A DNA stretch of 22,297 nucleotides from a virus: IMG/VR virus record IMGVR_UViG_3300009686_000237, positions 1 to 22,297 of that record; one strand, 5' to 3'. Under the pieces are notes generated by a model. The model had not been told where the DNA came from, made no database searches, and saw only the letters and a list, made by a program, of their open reading frames with translations. Made by a program: the position numbers and the translations under genes. Shown here piece by piece: positions 6,755 to 14,078 of this stretch. Every line of letters begins with the position of its first letter. The stretch's first letter is position 1.

Positions 6755-7065
6755 CCAAACTTATATTATTTCATTCATTGGGCTATGAGTTAGATAGCTC
6801 AATTTTGTTTTGCTACCGATTTTTAACTTGGTTAATTACCAAACTTTACTTACGGTATGAACTTTGAAAATTGAATCTGAAACAACGCTTTTATTCAATT
6901 ATAGGTTATAGGTAGTAGTATGTCAATACTATATTATTTATTTTCACAGTAAAAACAACAGAATATCGATACTAAAATCGATTATTTAAGAAACAAGGTA
7001 TAAGGACAAGGTAAAAATTAGACAAGCTTAAAATCGCTTGTAGCGAAAAAGAACAGGAGAATATT
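6755..7065. other. Gene-free, hairpin-rich stretch (possible structured RNA)
   Basis: No coding frame is convincing. At least four exact inverted repeats are seen: TTGGT/ACCAA (6828-6842), AATTGAAT/ATTCAATT (6869-6876 with 6893-6900), ATCGAT/ATCGAT (6965-6970 with 6977-6982) and TCGCT/AGCGA with a 3-base loop (7034-7046). The last ends 20 bases before the 89-aa gene start. Lying downstream of the promoter at 6461, the segment may be a long structured leader or a phage non-coding RNA. Large ornate phage RNAs such as GOLLD or ROOL are a comparison to test, not something I can identify by eye. Confidence 0.4.
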
Positions 7066-7335
7066 ATGAGAAATTATGATTTGTTAGTTGATTTAGGTAA
7101 GGCAAGAAATTCTGAGTTGTCATTTCATATAATCACCAAAACTGCAAGTGAACATTATGATATGGAAAAAATCAGAAAAGCAAAAGAGTTACACGAAGAT
7201 GGGTACATAAATTTTACTATATGTGAAGTGGTTGATTCGGATGATTTAGGTAAAATGGTTGATTTAAAAGGTGTGTTCACAGCTGAAGGTAAGAGAATCT
7301 TAGATGAAAATAACATCAAAAGTGAAATGTATTAA
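7066..7335 (+). CDS. Small early protein, 89 aa, possible winged-helix
   Basis: ATG 7066 has a strong AGGAGA site at about 5 bases. The product is soluble and acidic (MRNYDLLVDLGKARNSELSF at the start). A helix, the phrase AKELHEDGYINF, a strand-loop, and GVFTAEGKRILDENN follow, the order of helix, 'DGYI' strand and 'T..G...L' helix seen in short winged-helix phage proteins of the YjcQ type. This similarity is pattern-based and weak. It stands alone between two long structured intergenic stretches and precedes the helicase gene by 223 bases. Confidence 0.7.
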   Translation: MRNYDLLVDLGKARNSELSFHIITKTASEHYDMEKIRKAKELHEDGYINFTICEVVDSDDLGKMVDLKGVFTAEGKRILDENNIKSEMY

Positions 7336-7558
7336 GATTTACTAGAGTACAGGGGGCAGGGTAATGGTTTATGTTCTACATTACCCTGTACCGACCACCA
7401 CACAATCCTAATATAAGGCTTCCGTCAAAGTGGAAGGTACGGGGTAAAAAGCACATAGAACTAATATTTCATCAAAAGTAGAGTACTGGGTGAGTGGAGA
7501 TCGCTGAGTGTGGAAGCAAGTGATACAGATAATTATATAGGAGAAACGGAGGAAATGG
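7336..7558. other. Structured leader upstream of the helicase gene
   Basis: A perfect 10-base-pair hairpin, CAGGGTAATG (7357-7366) with CATTACCCTG (7379-7388), is present, and TACAGGG (7348-7354) can compete for the CCCTGTA at 7384-7390. This gives two alternative folds. A second hairpin CTTCC/GGAAG occupies 7419-7436. No T-run follows either, and no coding frame is convincing in this 223-base stretch. It looks like a regulatory leader of the helicase mRNA, or a promoter-proximal structure. Confidence 0.45.
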
Positions 7559-9109
7559 ATGAAACTAAAAAAAGAAAGAGTAAGTGACAAAATAACTATA
7601 GCTGATATTGAATCCTGGGATAACGATATCATAACTATAAAAGCTCCTACTGGGGCAGGAAAGAGTTACTTTGTTAAAAATACATTGTATAAATTTGCAA
7701 AGGCTAATAATAAGAAAATACTATTTCTAATCCATAGGACAAATTGTGTCAACCAGTTCCAAATGGAAATTGAGTTAGCAGGTAAGACCGATGTAATTGA
7801 TATTAAAACATATCAGGGACTTGAAGTTTTGAGACATAAGTATAAGAAGAATTTTGATTTTAGTGAATATCAATACATTGTGTGTGATGAATTTCATTAT
7901 TTTATGGGAGATGCTTCTTTTTCAAAAACAACTGATATTAGTTTAAATATGATATTGTCCCAGAAGAGAATAACTAGAATTTTTATGAGTGCGACTGGTG
8001 ACGATATGAAAGCATATATCAGCAATGTAAAGAAGATACCAACCTTGGATTATGAATTAGAAATAAAATATGATTTTATAAAAAGCTTAACCTTCTATAA
8101 TAAAGATGAATCATTGGACAAATTTATTGAGGAAGCTATTGAAAAAAATCATAAAGGTATTTTCTTTATACAATCAGCAAAAAAGGCATATGAACTTTAT
8201 TTTAAATATAAGGAACATTGTTTATTTAATTGTAGCAAGAGCAATGGCAACTATTATAAACATGTAGACCCAAATAAGATAAATGACATGCTTAAAAATG
8301 AAAAATTTGAGGAGCTTATATTAATCACAACAACATGCCTTGATGCAGGAGTAAATATAATTGATGATAATGTTAAGCATATTGTTGTTGATGTAGAAGA
8401 TATTGGCTCTCTAATACAGTGTATAGGTCGAAAGCGTATACAATCTGAGGATGATAAGTTGTATCTGTACATAAGAACTGTTACCAATAAACAATTAGGT
8501 GGGAAAATGACTCAGCTTAAAAATAAAATCAAGATGGCTGACTATTTAAGAACACATACCGTAAAAGAGTATATACAAGAATTCAGCAGAACCTTAGATT
8601 TTAGTAATATTGTTTATGATGATACAGTATCAGAAAATGATAAAGGGACAAAGAAAATTAATGAGCTAATGTATTTTAAGTGTAAATTTGATTTAGCAGA
8701 AATATCAATAATGATAGATACATATAAAAAGTTTGGTTATTGTAAATTGTTGGCAAAAGAGTTTGGATTTTATGATAAGGAAACTGGAAGGTATGATTAT
8801 AGACTTATTGATGAGGATTATAAGAATAATGAATTAGAAAGATTTCTTGAAAAATTTAAAGGTAAAACAATATGGAAAAAGGAACAAGAAGAAATAATCA
8901 ATAATGTTGGACTTAAGGATAAGAGAGGTCGTCTTCAAAGAAGTCATACTCAATTGAATACATATTTTGATAGTAATAATCTTCAATTCAAAATAAATCC
9001 CAAACAGGATAAGCGTAAAATATTGAAAAATGGTAAAAAGAATCGTAATTTTGATAAGACATATTGGATAATTAGTAAAATAACCAATAAAATACCTTCT
9101 AATGCATGA
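7559..9109 (+). CDS. SF2 helicase-like ATPase, phage early gene
   Basis: A 516-aa superfamily 2 protein. Motif I is APTGAGKS (residues 29-36), motif II DEFH (110-113), motif III SAT (144-146) and motif VI QCIGRKR (287-293), preceded by TTTCLDAGVNI, a motif V-like stretch. These order two RecA-like domains in the first 300 residues. Residues 330-516 are a basic, Lys/Tyr-rich tail without recognised domain. The short spacing and H in DEFH place it near DEAH/phage helicases of the UvsW/DEAD-like type that translocate on nucleic acid. ATG 7559 has GGAGG 6 bases upstream. It is followed, after a 389-base structured spacer, by the single-chain RNA polymerase gene, suggesting a joint role in transcription or replication of the phage. 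ATPase activity is likely; strand separation is inferred. Confidence 0.85.
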   Translation: MKLKKERVSDKITIADIESWDNDIITIKAPTGAGKSYFVKNTLYKFAKANNKKILFLIHRTNCVNQFQMEIELAGKTDVIDIKTYQGLEVLRHKYKKNFDFSEYQYIVCDEFHYFMGDASFSKTTDISLNMILSQKRITRIFMSATGDDMKAYISNVKKIPTLDYELEIKYDFIKSLTFYNKDESLDKFIEEAIEKNHKGIFFIQSAKKAYELYFKYKEHCLFNCSKSNGNYYKHVDPNKINDMLKNEKFEELILITTTCLDAGVNIIDDNVKHIVVDVEDIGSLIQCIGRKRIQSEDDKLYLYIRTVTNKQLGGKMTQLKNKIKMADYLRTHTVKEYIQEFSRTLDFSNIVYDDTVSENDKGTKKINELMYFKCKFDLAEISIMIDTYKKFGYCKLLAKEFGFYDKETGRYDYRLIDEDYKNNELERFLEKFKGKTIWKKEQEEIINNVGLKDKRGRLQRSHTQLNTYFDSNNLQFKINPKQDKRKILKNGKKNRNFDKTYWIISKITNKIPSNA

Positions 9110-9251
9110 TATGAATGTGTTGCAAGGATTTAATAGGTACTAAAAATGTGGAGTAAGCTCTTTATATAGCTTTATCCATAAATTTAGCACTCTAGAATAT
9201 CTTAAAACAGTAGGTATGACTACATTACAGGGTATATTTAGTATCAAGACC

Positions 9252-9305
9252 TTGGGGGAAAGTCATTTGTTCCTAACGTCACAAATTTCTTTGCATTTCC
9301 CCCAA
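9252..9305. other. Nested perfect stem-loop
   Basis: TTGGGGGAAA (9252-9261) and TTTCCCCCAA (9296-9305) are perfect 10-base complements. Inside their 34-base loop ATTTGT (9265-9270) pairs with ACAAAT (9281-9286). A C-rich tail (ACCCCCTA) follows, and an A/T-rich run beyond it. No T-run follows directly. It could act as a terminator-like or regulatory structure between helicase and polymerase. Confidence 0.55.
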
Positions 9306-9388
9306 ACCCCCTATTGCTATTATATTTTTAATTTTTGATTATTTTTAGAAATTATAGATTAGCATATATGAAATTAAAAAATATATTC

Positions 9389-9414
9389 GGCTTCGGGCGC
9401 TTTTGCCCGAAGCC
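9389..9414. other. GC-rich perfect hairpin before the polymerase gene
   Basis: GGCTTCGGGC (9389-9398) pairs perfectly with GCCCGAAGCC (9405-9414) over the loop GCTTTT. It ends 84 bases before the ATG at 9499. AAAAGG and then TTTT follow, so termination on the plus strand is doubtful; on the minus strand the stem is followed after a few bases by an A/T-rich run. It is the most GC-rich stretch in the region and may be a terminator, an attenuator or a recognition hairpin. Confidence 0.55.
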
Positions 9415-9498
9415 AAAAGGTTTTGACTTTGACTTTAAGATGGTAGCAGCAAAGAACACATTAACAATTTGGATGATACACATAGGAGGAGCACATTT

Positions 9499-12408
9499 AT
9501 GGATATAAATAATAATATATATATTAGAAGTTTAGAAGCAAATGAAATATACAGTAACATATATAGAGGACAGGCTTTACCGGAAAAATATGTTGGGATG
9601 TTACCTTATTCTTTGCTTACAAAAAAGTTATTATCTGAGGGAATGGTAGTACAGGAGAAAAAGAACGGTAAGAAACTTGTTACTGATGATATCATTAATG
9701 TAAGTTTTGAAAAAAAGGTTAAATGTGCAGATGATATTATAAAGGATACTAAAGTTAAAATTACTGAGCTAATAAATAGTGCTATGTCTGAAAAGGAATT
9801 TGAAGAGTTAAATTCTTTGATGTTGGTTAAGGGAATAGATATTACTAATAAGTATAAGGTTAAGGATTACCTAAAGAAAAATAAGATTAAAAAGGTTAGA
9901 AAAAAAGCTTATAACACTAGAGCTTATATCATTTCTCTTGAAAAATTTATTATTCGTATTGAAAAGGACACAACTGATAATCCTAACAATTGGAAAGAGA
10001 TTAAGAACACAGAAATAAAGCCTATACTAGTGCCTGATAGAGATGGTAATCCTATGATAATTAATAAAGATGCTAAAAACATTAGAACAATCTTATATGA
10101 GGATGGTTTTACACTTACTAAAACTATAAAAAAGAGAGGGCAAATAGACAAGGTTGTTACAACAAATTACTGTGTTCTCGGAAGGAGTAGTTCAAAGAGT
10201 AGAACGGGAAATGTGTTGTTTATTAAACAAACATTAAAACAACCAATCTTAGACTGGATGCGCATGTCTCTACCAATTACAGAAGATAGTAAAATTGATT
10301 TTCCTGCATTATTATCCTATGAATTTTTGGTTGGAAGTTCTGCTGAGAGATTTATAACTATTCCAACAAAGTCAATGTTAATTGTTGATGATGTTAAATC
10401 TGTATTTACTACCAAATGTAATGTAACCAAAAAGAATAGTACAACTGGACATTTATATTCAGAGTTAGACGAGAATTGGAAAATAGAATCATCATTATTT
10501 GATGGTGAATGTTTGTTGGAAGCTGAATCTGAATATTTTGAAGGCAACGAATCAATGCTATTATTACGTCAACACATGTTCAAGAGTGCAGGATTCGCTA
10601 CTTTTATCCAAAAATACTTAATTGAATATCATGAAGAAAACATTAAGGATGTTAAGTACGAGGATTGGCAATTGCCAGATATGTTTGGCAATAAGGTCTT
10701 TGCAAAGAATATTAAAATTATATTTTGCCCTACATCATTGAAAGCTTTAAAATTCTCTAATTTGGTTGGTACGGATGCAGATATGTATAAGTATTGGCAA
10801 CAAAAAATAGAACAAGAGCATTGTACCTTTGCTATAATCAAGCATGAAAAAGAAAGCAAACGTGGTACGGATAAAGAGGGTAATATACTCCAGCAGATGT
10901 CATATCAAATGCTTGGTTCAATTGACCTATCCATTGAAAATATAGATTCTTTGCTAAAAATAGAAAAAGAGTATATATCAGACCTTAAAAATAACACAGA
11001 GTCTTATGTTAGATATTTAGAATCAGATTCTAATATGATGAACAGTAATAGTTTGATGGTAGACCTATATAGACATAATAAATTGATAGAGAAAACTGGT
11101 ATGTTTAAAGATTATAAGACGGACGAAATTAGTATTTATGGTAAATATGTTAAGAGTGCAAAGTTAAGACAAAAGGGTGACTATTGTATACTTTTGGGAA
11201 ATCCTCTATGCTTGCTTAAACATGCTGTTGGTGATTTGCCAGTACTTTTAAACAGTGAAGGTGAATATGTATTGGATGAAAATTACAAAGATATACTCGA
11301 AGGCAATGAAATATATACTACTTTGTTTTCAGAAAATGGCAAACAATATGTCATGTTTAGAAACCCACATAATTCTCCATCAAACATAAATTTGGGTACT
11401 CTTAAAACAAATGTTCCAGAACTTACAAAGTACTTTAATCTAAGTAAAAATATTGTAGTGTGTAATGCAGTACAACATCCCCTTCAGACAATTTTGAATT
11501 CCTGTGACTATGATTCGGATAGTGCTGTAATATTTGATTCAGACACATTAATATCAGTATTTAAGGATAAGGTAATCGGTAAATACTTTCCAGTGGAAAA
11601 AGATGATAAGAGTATAGGGATGGAAAAAACTAACTATAAAATTAATAATACTGATATGGCTATAATTGATACAAAACTATCACAGAGCCAGAGATTAATA
11701 GGCGAGGTTACTAATGTTGGAGCATTGATATTGAGTAGAATTTATAATACAGACGACACTAATGTGATTAAACTGTTATTACAGTATCTTGATGTAATTA
11801 CTGCGTTAAGTACGGTTGCAATAGATTTAGCAAAAAAAATGTACTCTATTGACATAGACTTGGAAATTATAAATATTAGAAAACTGTGTGGATTATTTGA
11901 TACTGATTATAAAAAACCATTGTGGTGGAAGGCAAATAATAAGAAACCGAAAGATATGACTAAAGAAAAATGGGACAGTAAACACACAAAATATAATATT
12001 GGGTTAGATTGTTTAATAGGGTATAAATTTGATAATGCAGAGGAAAGTAATACTGCTACTGATATTAGAGGTTTATTAGTGGACAATGTTAAGCTTAAAA
12101 ACGCAGATAGAAATCAATACGATAATATTATGGATTTGGTTGATGAGTTTGAGGATGGATTAACAGCATTAAGAACACAAAAGAAAAGTGCTAATAAAGA
12201 TAATAAAGATAAGCAAAAAGAAATTGACGAAGAAACAATAGATGTTATTGATACTTATCTGGAACAAGTTAGTAAGAAAAGCATTAAGCAAGAAACTATG
12301 TACAAAATGGTTAAGATTGCCTTAGAGGAAAGTAACGTTTCCTTTTTGAATAGTTTATATATGATTAATAACGATAAGTTTCTTTTATGTTTTAAAAAGG
12401 GTGCATAA
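9499..12408 (+). CDS. Single-chain two-barrel RNA polymerase (QDE-1/RdRP-YonO type), phage-encoded
   Basis: A 969-aa protein that I assign to the double-psi-beta-barrel polymerase superfamily in its one-chain form. In order: VLGRSSSKSR (226-235) matches the SNSQLR-type RdRP block; FDGECLL with R357 and K362 (LLLRQHMFK) matches barrel 1; K415/K418 (TSLKALKF) is a candidate second lysine region; GDYCILLGNP (560-569) and VMFRNPHNSP (about 618-627) match the GxxDP and TRNPCLHPGD blocks; DYDSD (670-674) is the metal-binding aspartate loop; IGEVTNVGA (734-742) and ALSTVAIDLAKK (769-780) match the AVDfpKtG region. The catalytic Gly of DbDGD is Ser here. Close relatives make RNA from DNA (YonO, crAss-like RNAP) or RNA (QDE-1). 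ATG 9499 has AGGAGG 9 bases upstream; ATG-like starts before it lie ahead of that site. Template and promoter are unknown. Confidence 0.85.
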   Translation: MDINNNIYIRSLEANEIYSNIYRGQALPEKYVGMLPYSLLTKKLLSEGMVVQEKKNGKKLVTDDIINVSFEKKVKCADDIIKDTKVKITELINSAMSEKEFEELNSLMLVKGIDITNKYKVKDYLKKNKIKKVRKKAYNTRAYIISLEKFIIRIEKDTTDNPNNWKEIKNTEIKPILVPDRDGNPMIINKDAKNIRTILYEDGFTLTKTIKKRGQIDKVVTTNYCVLGRSSSKSRTGNVLFIKQTLKQPILDWMRMSLPITEDSKIDFPALLSYEFLVGSSAERFITIPTKSMLIVDDVKSVFTTKCNVTKKNSTTGHLYSELDENWKIESSLFDGECLLEAESEYFEGNESMLLLRQHMFKSAGFATFIQKYLIEYHEENIKDVKYEDWQLPDMFGNKVFAKNIKIIFCPTSLKALKFSNLVGTDADMYKYWQQKIEQEHCTFAIIKHEKESKRGTDKEGNILQQMSYQMLGSIDLSIENIDSLLKIEKEYISDLKNNTESYVRYLESDSNMMNSNSLMVDLYRHNKLIEKTGMFKDYKTDEISIYGKYVKSAKLRQKGDYCILLGNPLCLLKHAVGDLPVLLNSEGEYVLDENYKDILEGNEIYTTLFSENGKQYVMFRNPHNSPSNINLGTLKTNVPELTKYFNLSKNIVVCNAVQHPLQTILNSCDYDSDSAVIFDSDTLISVFKDKVIGKYFPVEKDDKSIGMEKTNYKINNTDMAIIDTKLSQSQRLIGEVTNVGALILSRIYNTDDTNVIKLLLQYLDVITALSTVAIDLAKKMYSIDIDLEIINIRKLCGLFDTDYKKPLWWKANNKKPKDMTKEKWDSKHTKYNIGLDCLIGYKFDNAEESNTATDIRGLLVDNVKLKNADRNQYDNIMDLVDEFEDGLTALRTQKKSANKDNKDKQKEIDEETIDVIDTYLEQVSKKSIKQETMYKMVKIALEESNVSFLNSLYMINNDKFLLCFKKGA

Positions 12409-12842
12409 TAAGCTGCCATTTTACATATTATGCACAAACTTTACACACTTTCCCTTTGTAAGTTAACTTGGACAAGGAGTTGAAAACCTACTAATGGTAG
12501 AGAGATGGGTGGTATAGCAAAGACGTCATACCTGCGAGTCGAATAGCATTTATTATGGCTAAAGTAGACATACTACCCTACTACTATTTTCGGTAGTAAG
12601 AATATGATTTTGGATAGGTGCGACTTAAGTGTTGTACCTTTTTCTTATATATTTTTAAGCTATAACTTATTTCTTCCTCAAACAAAGTATAGCATTAATA
12701 ATTCAGTTTGTAAAGAAAAAGTTTTCGACAAAAATGTCTATTTATCATATCTAATTGCTCACTGTTTGGTGGGTGTCTTATTACTAATGGGCTAATCCCC
12801 ATTCATGTCTAATAATCAATTAATAAATGAAGGAGATGCTTT
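12409..12842. other. Intergenic stretch with hairpins, no convincing gene
   Basis: Several short inverted repeats are visible: GGTAT/ATACC (12511-12515 with 12528-12532), CTAC/GTAG (12488-12500), TACTAC/GTAGTA (12579-12584 with 12593-12598) and AATGGG/CCCATT (12786-12791 with 12798-12803). A 63-codon frame at 12604-12795 has no ribosome binding site and an odd composition, so I do not call it. The segment may be the untranslated end of the polymerase mRNA plus a structured leader for the 64-aa gene. I do not recognise a tRNA or known RNA family. Confidence 0.4.
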
Positions 12843-13037
12843 ATGAACAATGACATTAGAAAGAAGTACATGTGTTACAGTCCAGTATTGCAACAGTATA
12901 TCAGGGATGAGGGTATAAGATATCTATTTGCCTTTAAACACAATGAAACTAAAAAGAATTGTTGGGTATATGAAATGAACGATGATTTAAGCAAAGTCTT
13001 GAAAAAGTATTCAGATGAAAAGAACTCAAATATGTAG
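12843..13037 (+). CDS. DUF5659-like small phage protein, 64 aa
   Basis: ATG 12843 follows GAAGGAGA with good spacing. The pattern YSPVLQQYIRDEGIRYLFAF ... CWVYEMNDDLSKVLKKYSD fits the DUF5659 type, where a helix ending 'YL...G' is followed by strands and a closing 'F/Y....L...L..Y' helix; this group is common in Firmicute phages and its function is unknown. The family call is from memory of the pattern. An intrinsic terminator starts 10 bases after the stop, so the gene ends its transcription unit. Confidence 0.7.
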   Translation: MNNDIRKKYMCYSPVLQQYIRDEGIRYLFAFKHNETKKNCWVYEMNDDLSKVLKKYSDEKNSNM

Positions 13038-13047
13038 AGTTAAAACT

Positions 13048-13073
13048 GTGCCAGTATAATGAGGCACTTTTTT
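13048..13073 (+). terminator. Rho-independent terminator
   Basis: GTGCC (13048-13052) pairs with GGCAC (13063-13067) over a 10-base loop and T13068-T13073 follows. It closes the unit ending with the 64-aa gene and separates it from the GIY-YIG pair. Confidence 0.8.
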
Positions 13074-13126
13074 ATATTAAAAAATTTATTAACTTATTTA
13101 ATTTATGAAAGGGTACGGTGTTATTA

Positions 13127-13645
13127 ATGGGAAGAAAAAGTACAGCAAATTATAGTAAAGAGCAGCAGGGAGCTTATGTAGTTCATGTGGTAAATAAAGA
13201 AAACGATATTAATTATGTTTATGTTGGGTCGGGATTTTTAGCTGATAGAGTTAGTGGCAATCCAAGTAAGTTAAGACGTAATCAACATGAAAATCCTACG
13301 TTGCAAGAAGCCTATAACAAATTTTTGAATTGTTATGTTGAGGTATCTGATGATTATATTTGTAATAACAAAAAGGAAGCTAGAGAGTTAGAAGATGAAG
13401 TAATCAAGCACTTTAAAATGGTTGATGGTGTTATAGTGTGTAACGATGCAAAACCACATGTTGAAAAACAATATAAAAGAGTATTAGATGCTGAAAAAGT
13501 ATGTGAAATAAGGATACTAATTGAGGAAGGTAAATTAAAGCAATATGAGATTGCTGCTATGTATGGTGTTGAGCCTGCTGAGATAAGCAAAATAAAAACA
13601 GGTAGAAGATGGGTTAATGTTATACAGGGGGTAGATTTTGATTAA
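13127..13645 (+). CDS. GIY-YIG-like endonuclease with C-terminal helix-turn-helix
   Basis: A 172-aa protein of free-standing homing-nuclease layout. Residues 14-34 give the GIY-YIG core in a variant form (GAYVVHVV ... YVYVGS), then an Arg/His-rich helix (LADRVSGNPSKLRRNQH) and an acidic ELEDEVIKHF segment with the candidate catalytic Glu. The last 45 residues (EIRILIEEGKLKQYEIAAMY then a basic GRRWVNV) are a helix-turn-helix like the NUMOD-type DNA-binding modules of phage homing nucleases. The first motif is GAY rather than GIY. ATG 13127 is chosen over GTG 13118; GGTG lies 6 bases before it. The next GIY-YIG gene overlaps it by 8 bases. Confidence 0.75.
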   Translation: MGRKSTANYSKEQQGAYVVHVVNKENDINYVYVGSGFLADRVSGNPSKLRRNQHENPTLQEAYNKFLNCYVEVSDDYICNNKKEARELEDEVIKHFKMVDGVIVCNDAKPHVEKQYKRVLDAEKVCEIRILIEEGKLKQYEIAAMYGVEPAEISKIKTGRRWVNVIQGVDFD

Positions 13646-14000
13646 TATATATGGAATATATACAGGTGATGATTGTATATACGTAGGTTCAACATCTCGT
13701 AATGTTGAGACCAGAGCCAAAGAACATATAAAGGAATTAAAGAATAATAAGCATTCAAATAAAAGCCTACAAAAATATTATAATGAGTTATTTGGGAATA
13801 TAGAGATAAAATTAATATCTACTATTGAGACTGATAATACGTTATTAAGATATTTTTACGAATGTTTATATAACAGTTTATTAAGACCAAAAACGAACAG
13901 ATGTATTATACAGCAGGGATATAACAAAATTAATTTACAGCGTACCAGTGAAGAGATCGCTGAAGAACTAATTAAAGTTATAGATGGTCTAATTGATTAA
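13638..14000 (+). CDS. Compact GIY-YIG nuclease domain protein
   Basis: A 120-aa single-domain GIY-YIG protein: YGIYTGDDCIYVGST (the GIY and YVG strands), then ETRAKEHIKEL with the catalytic-type Arg, NNKHSNKSLQKYYNELFG (the family's H.N..LQ..Y..FG phrase), ISTIE and LLRYFYECLYNSLLRP, where the Glu is the expected metal ligand. It starts with TTG at 13638, preceded by a GGGGG purine run (13627-13631), and overlaps the stop of the first GIY-YIG gene by 8 bases, so translation is coupled. It lacks a separate DNA-binding module and may depend on its neighbour for targeting; that is inference. Confidence 0.8.
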   Translation: MINIYGIYTGDDCIYVGSTSRNVETRAKEHIKELKNNKHSNKSLQKYYNELFGNIEIKLISTIETDNTLLRYFYECLYNSLLRPKTNRCIIQQGYNKINLQRTSEEIAEELIKVIDGLID

Positions 14001-14078
14001 AAAGTAAACTTTATATAAATCTTCTCTATTTTGAAAATTTTGTATATAATTGAAAGAAACAAAATGGAGATGATTTAT

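Larger units (their letters stand above)
9110..9498. other. Structured spacer between helicase and polymerase genes
   Basis: No coding frame is supported here. It contains the nested stem-loop at 9252-9305 and the GC-rich hairpin at 9389-9414, listed separately, set in very AT-rich DNA (for example T/A-only runs at 9318-9388). A repeated word TTTGACTTTGACTTT lies at about 9420-9434. The AGGAGG site for the polymerase gene is at 9484-9489. Confidence 0.5.

Noticed and set aside
12470-12600. tRNA-like appearance of short stems
   Set aside because: No T-loop GGTTCGAATCC-like sequence and no acceptor stem pairing; only short isolated stems are present.
12604-12795. A 63-codon plus-strand frame after the polymerase gene
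   Set aside because: No ribosome binding site, composition unlike neighbours, and it lies in a hairpin-rich untranslated stretch.
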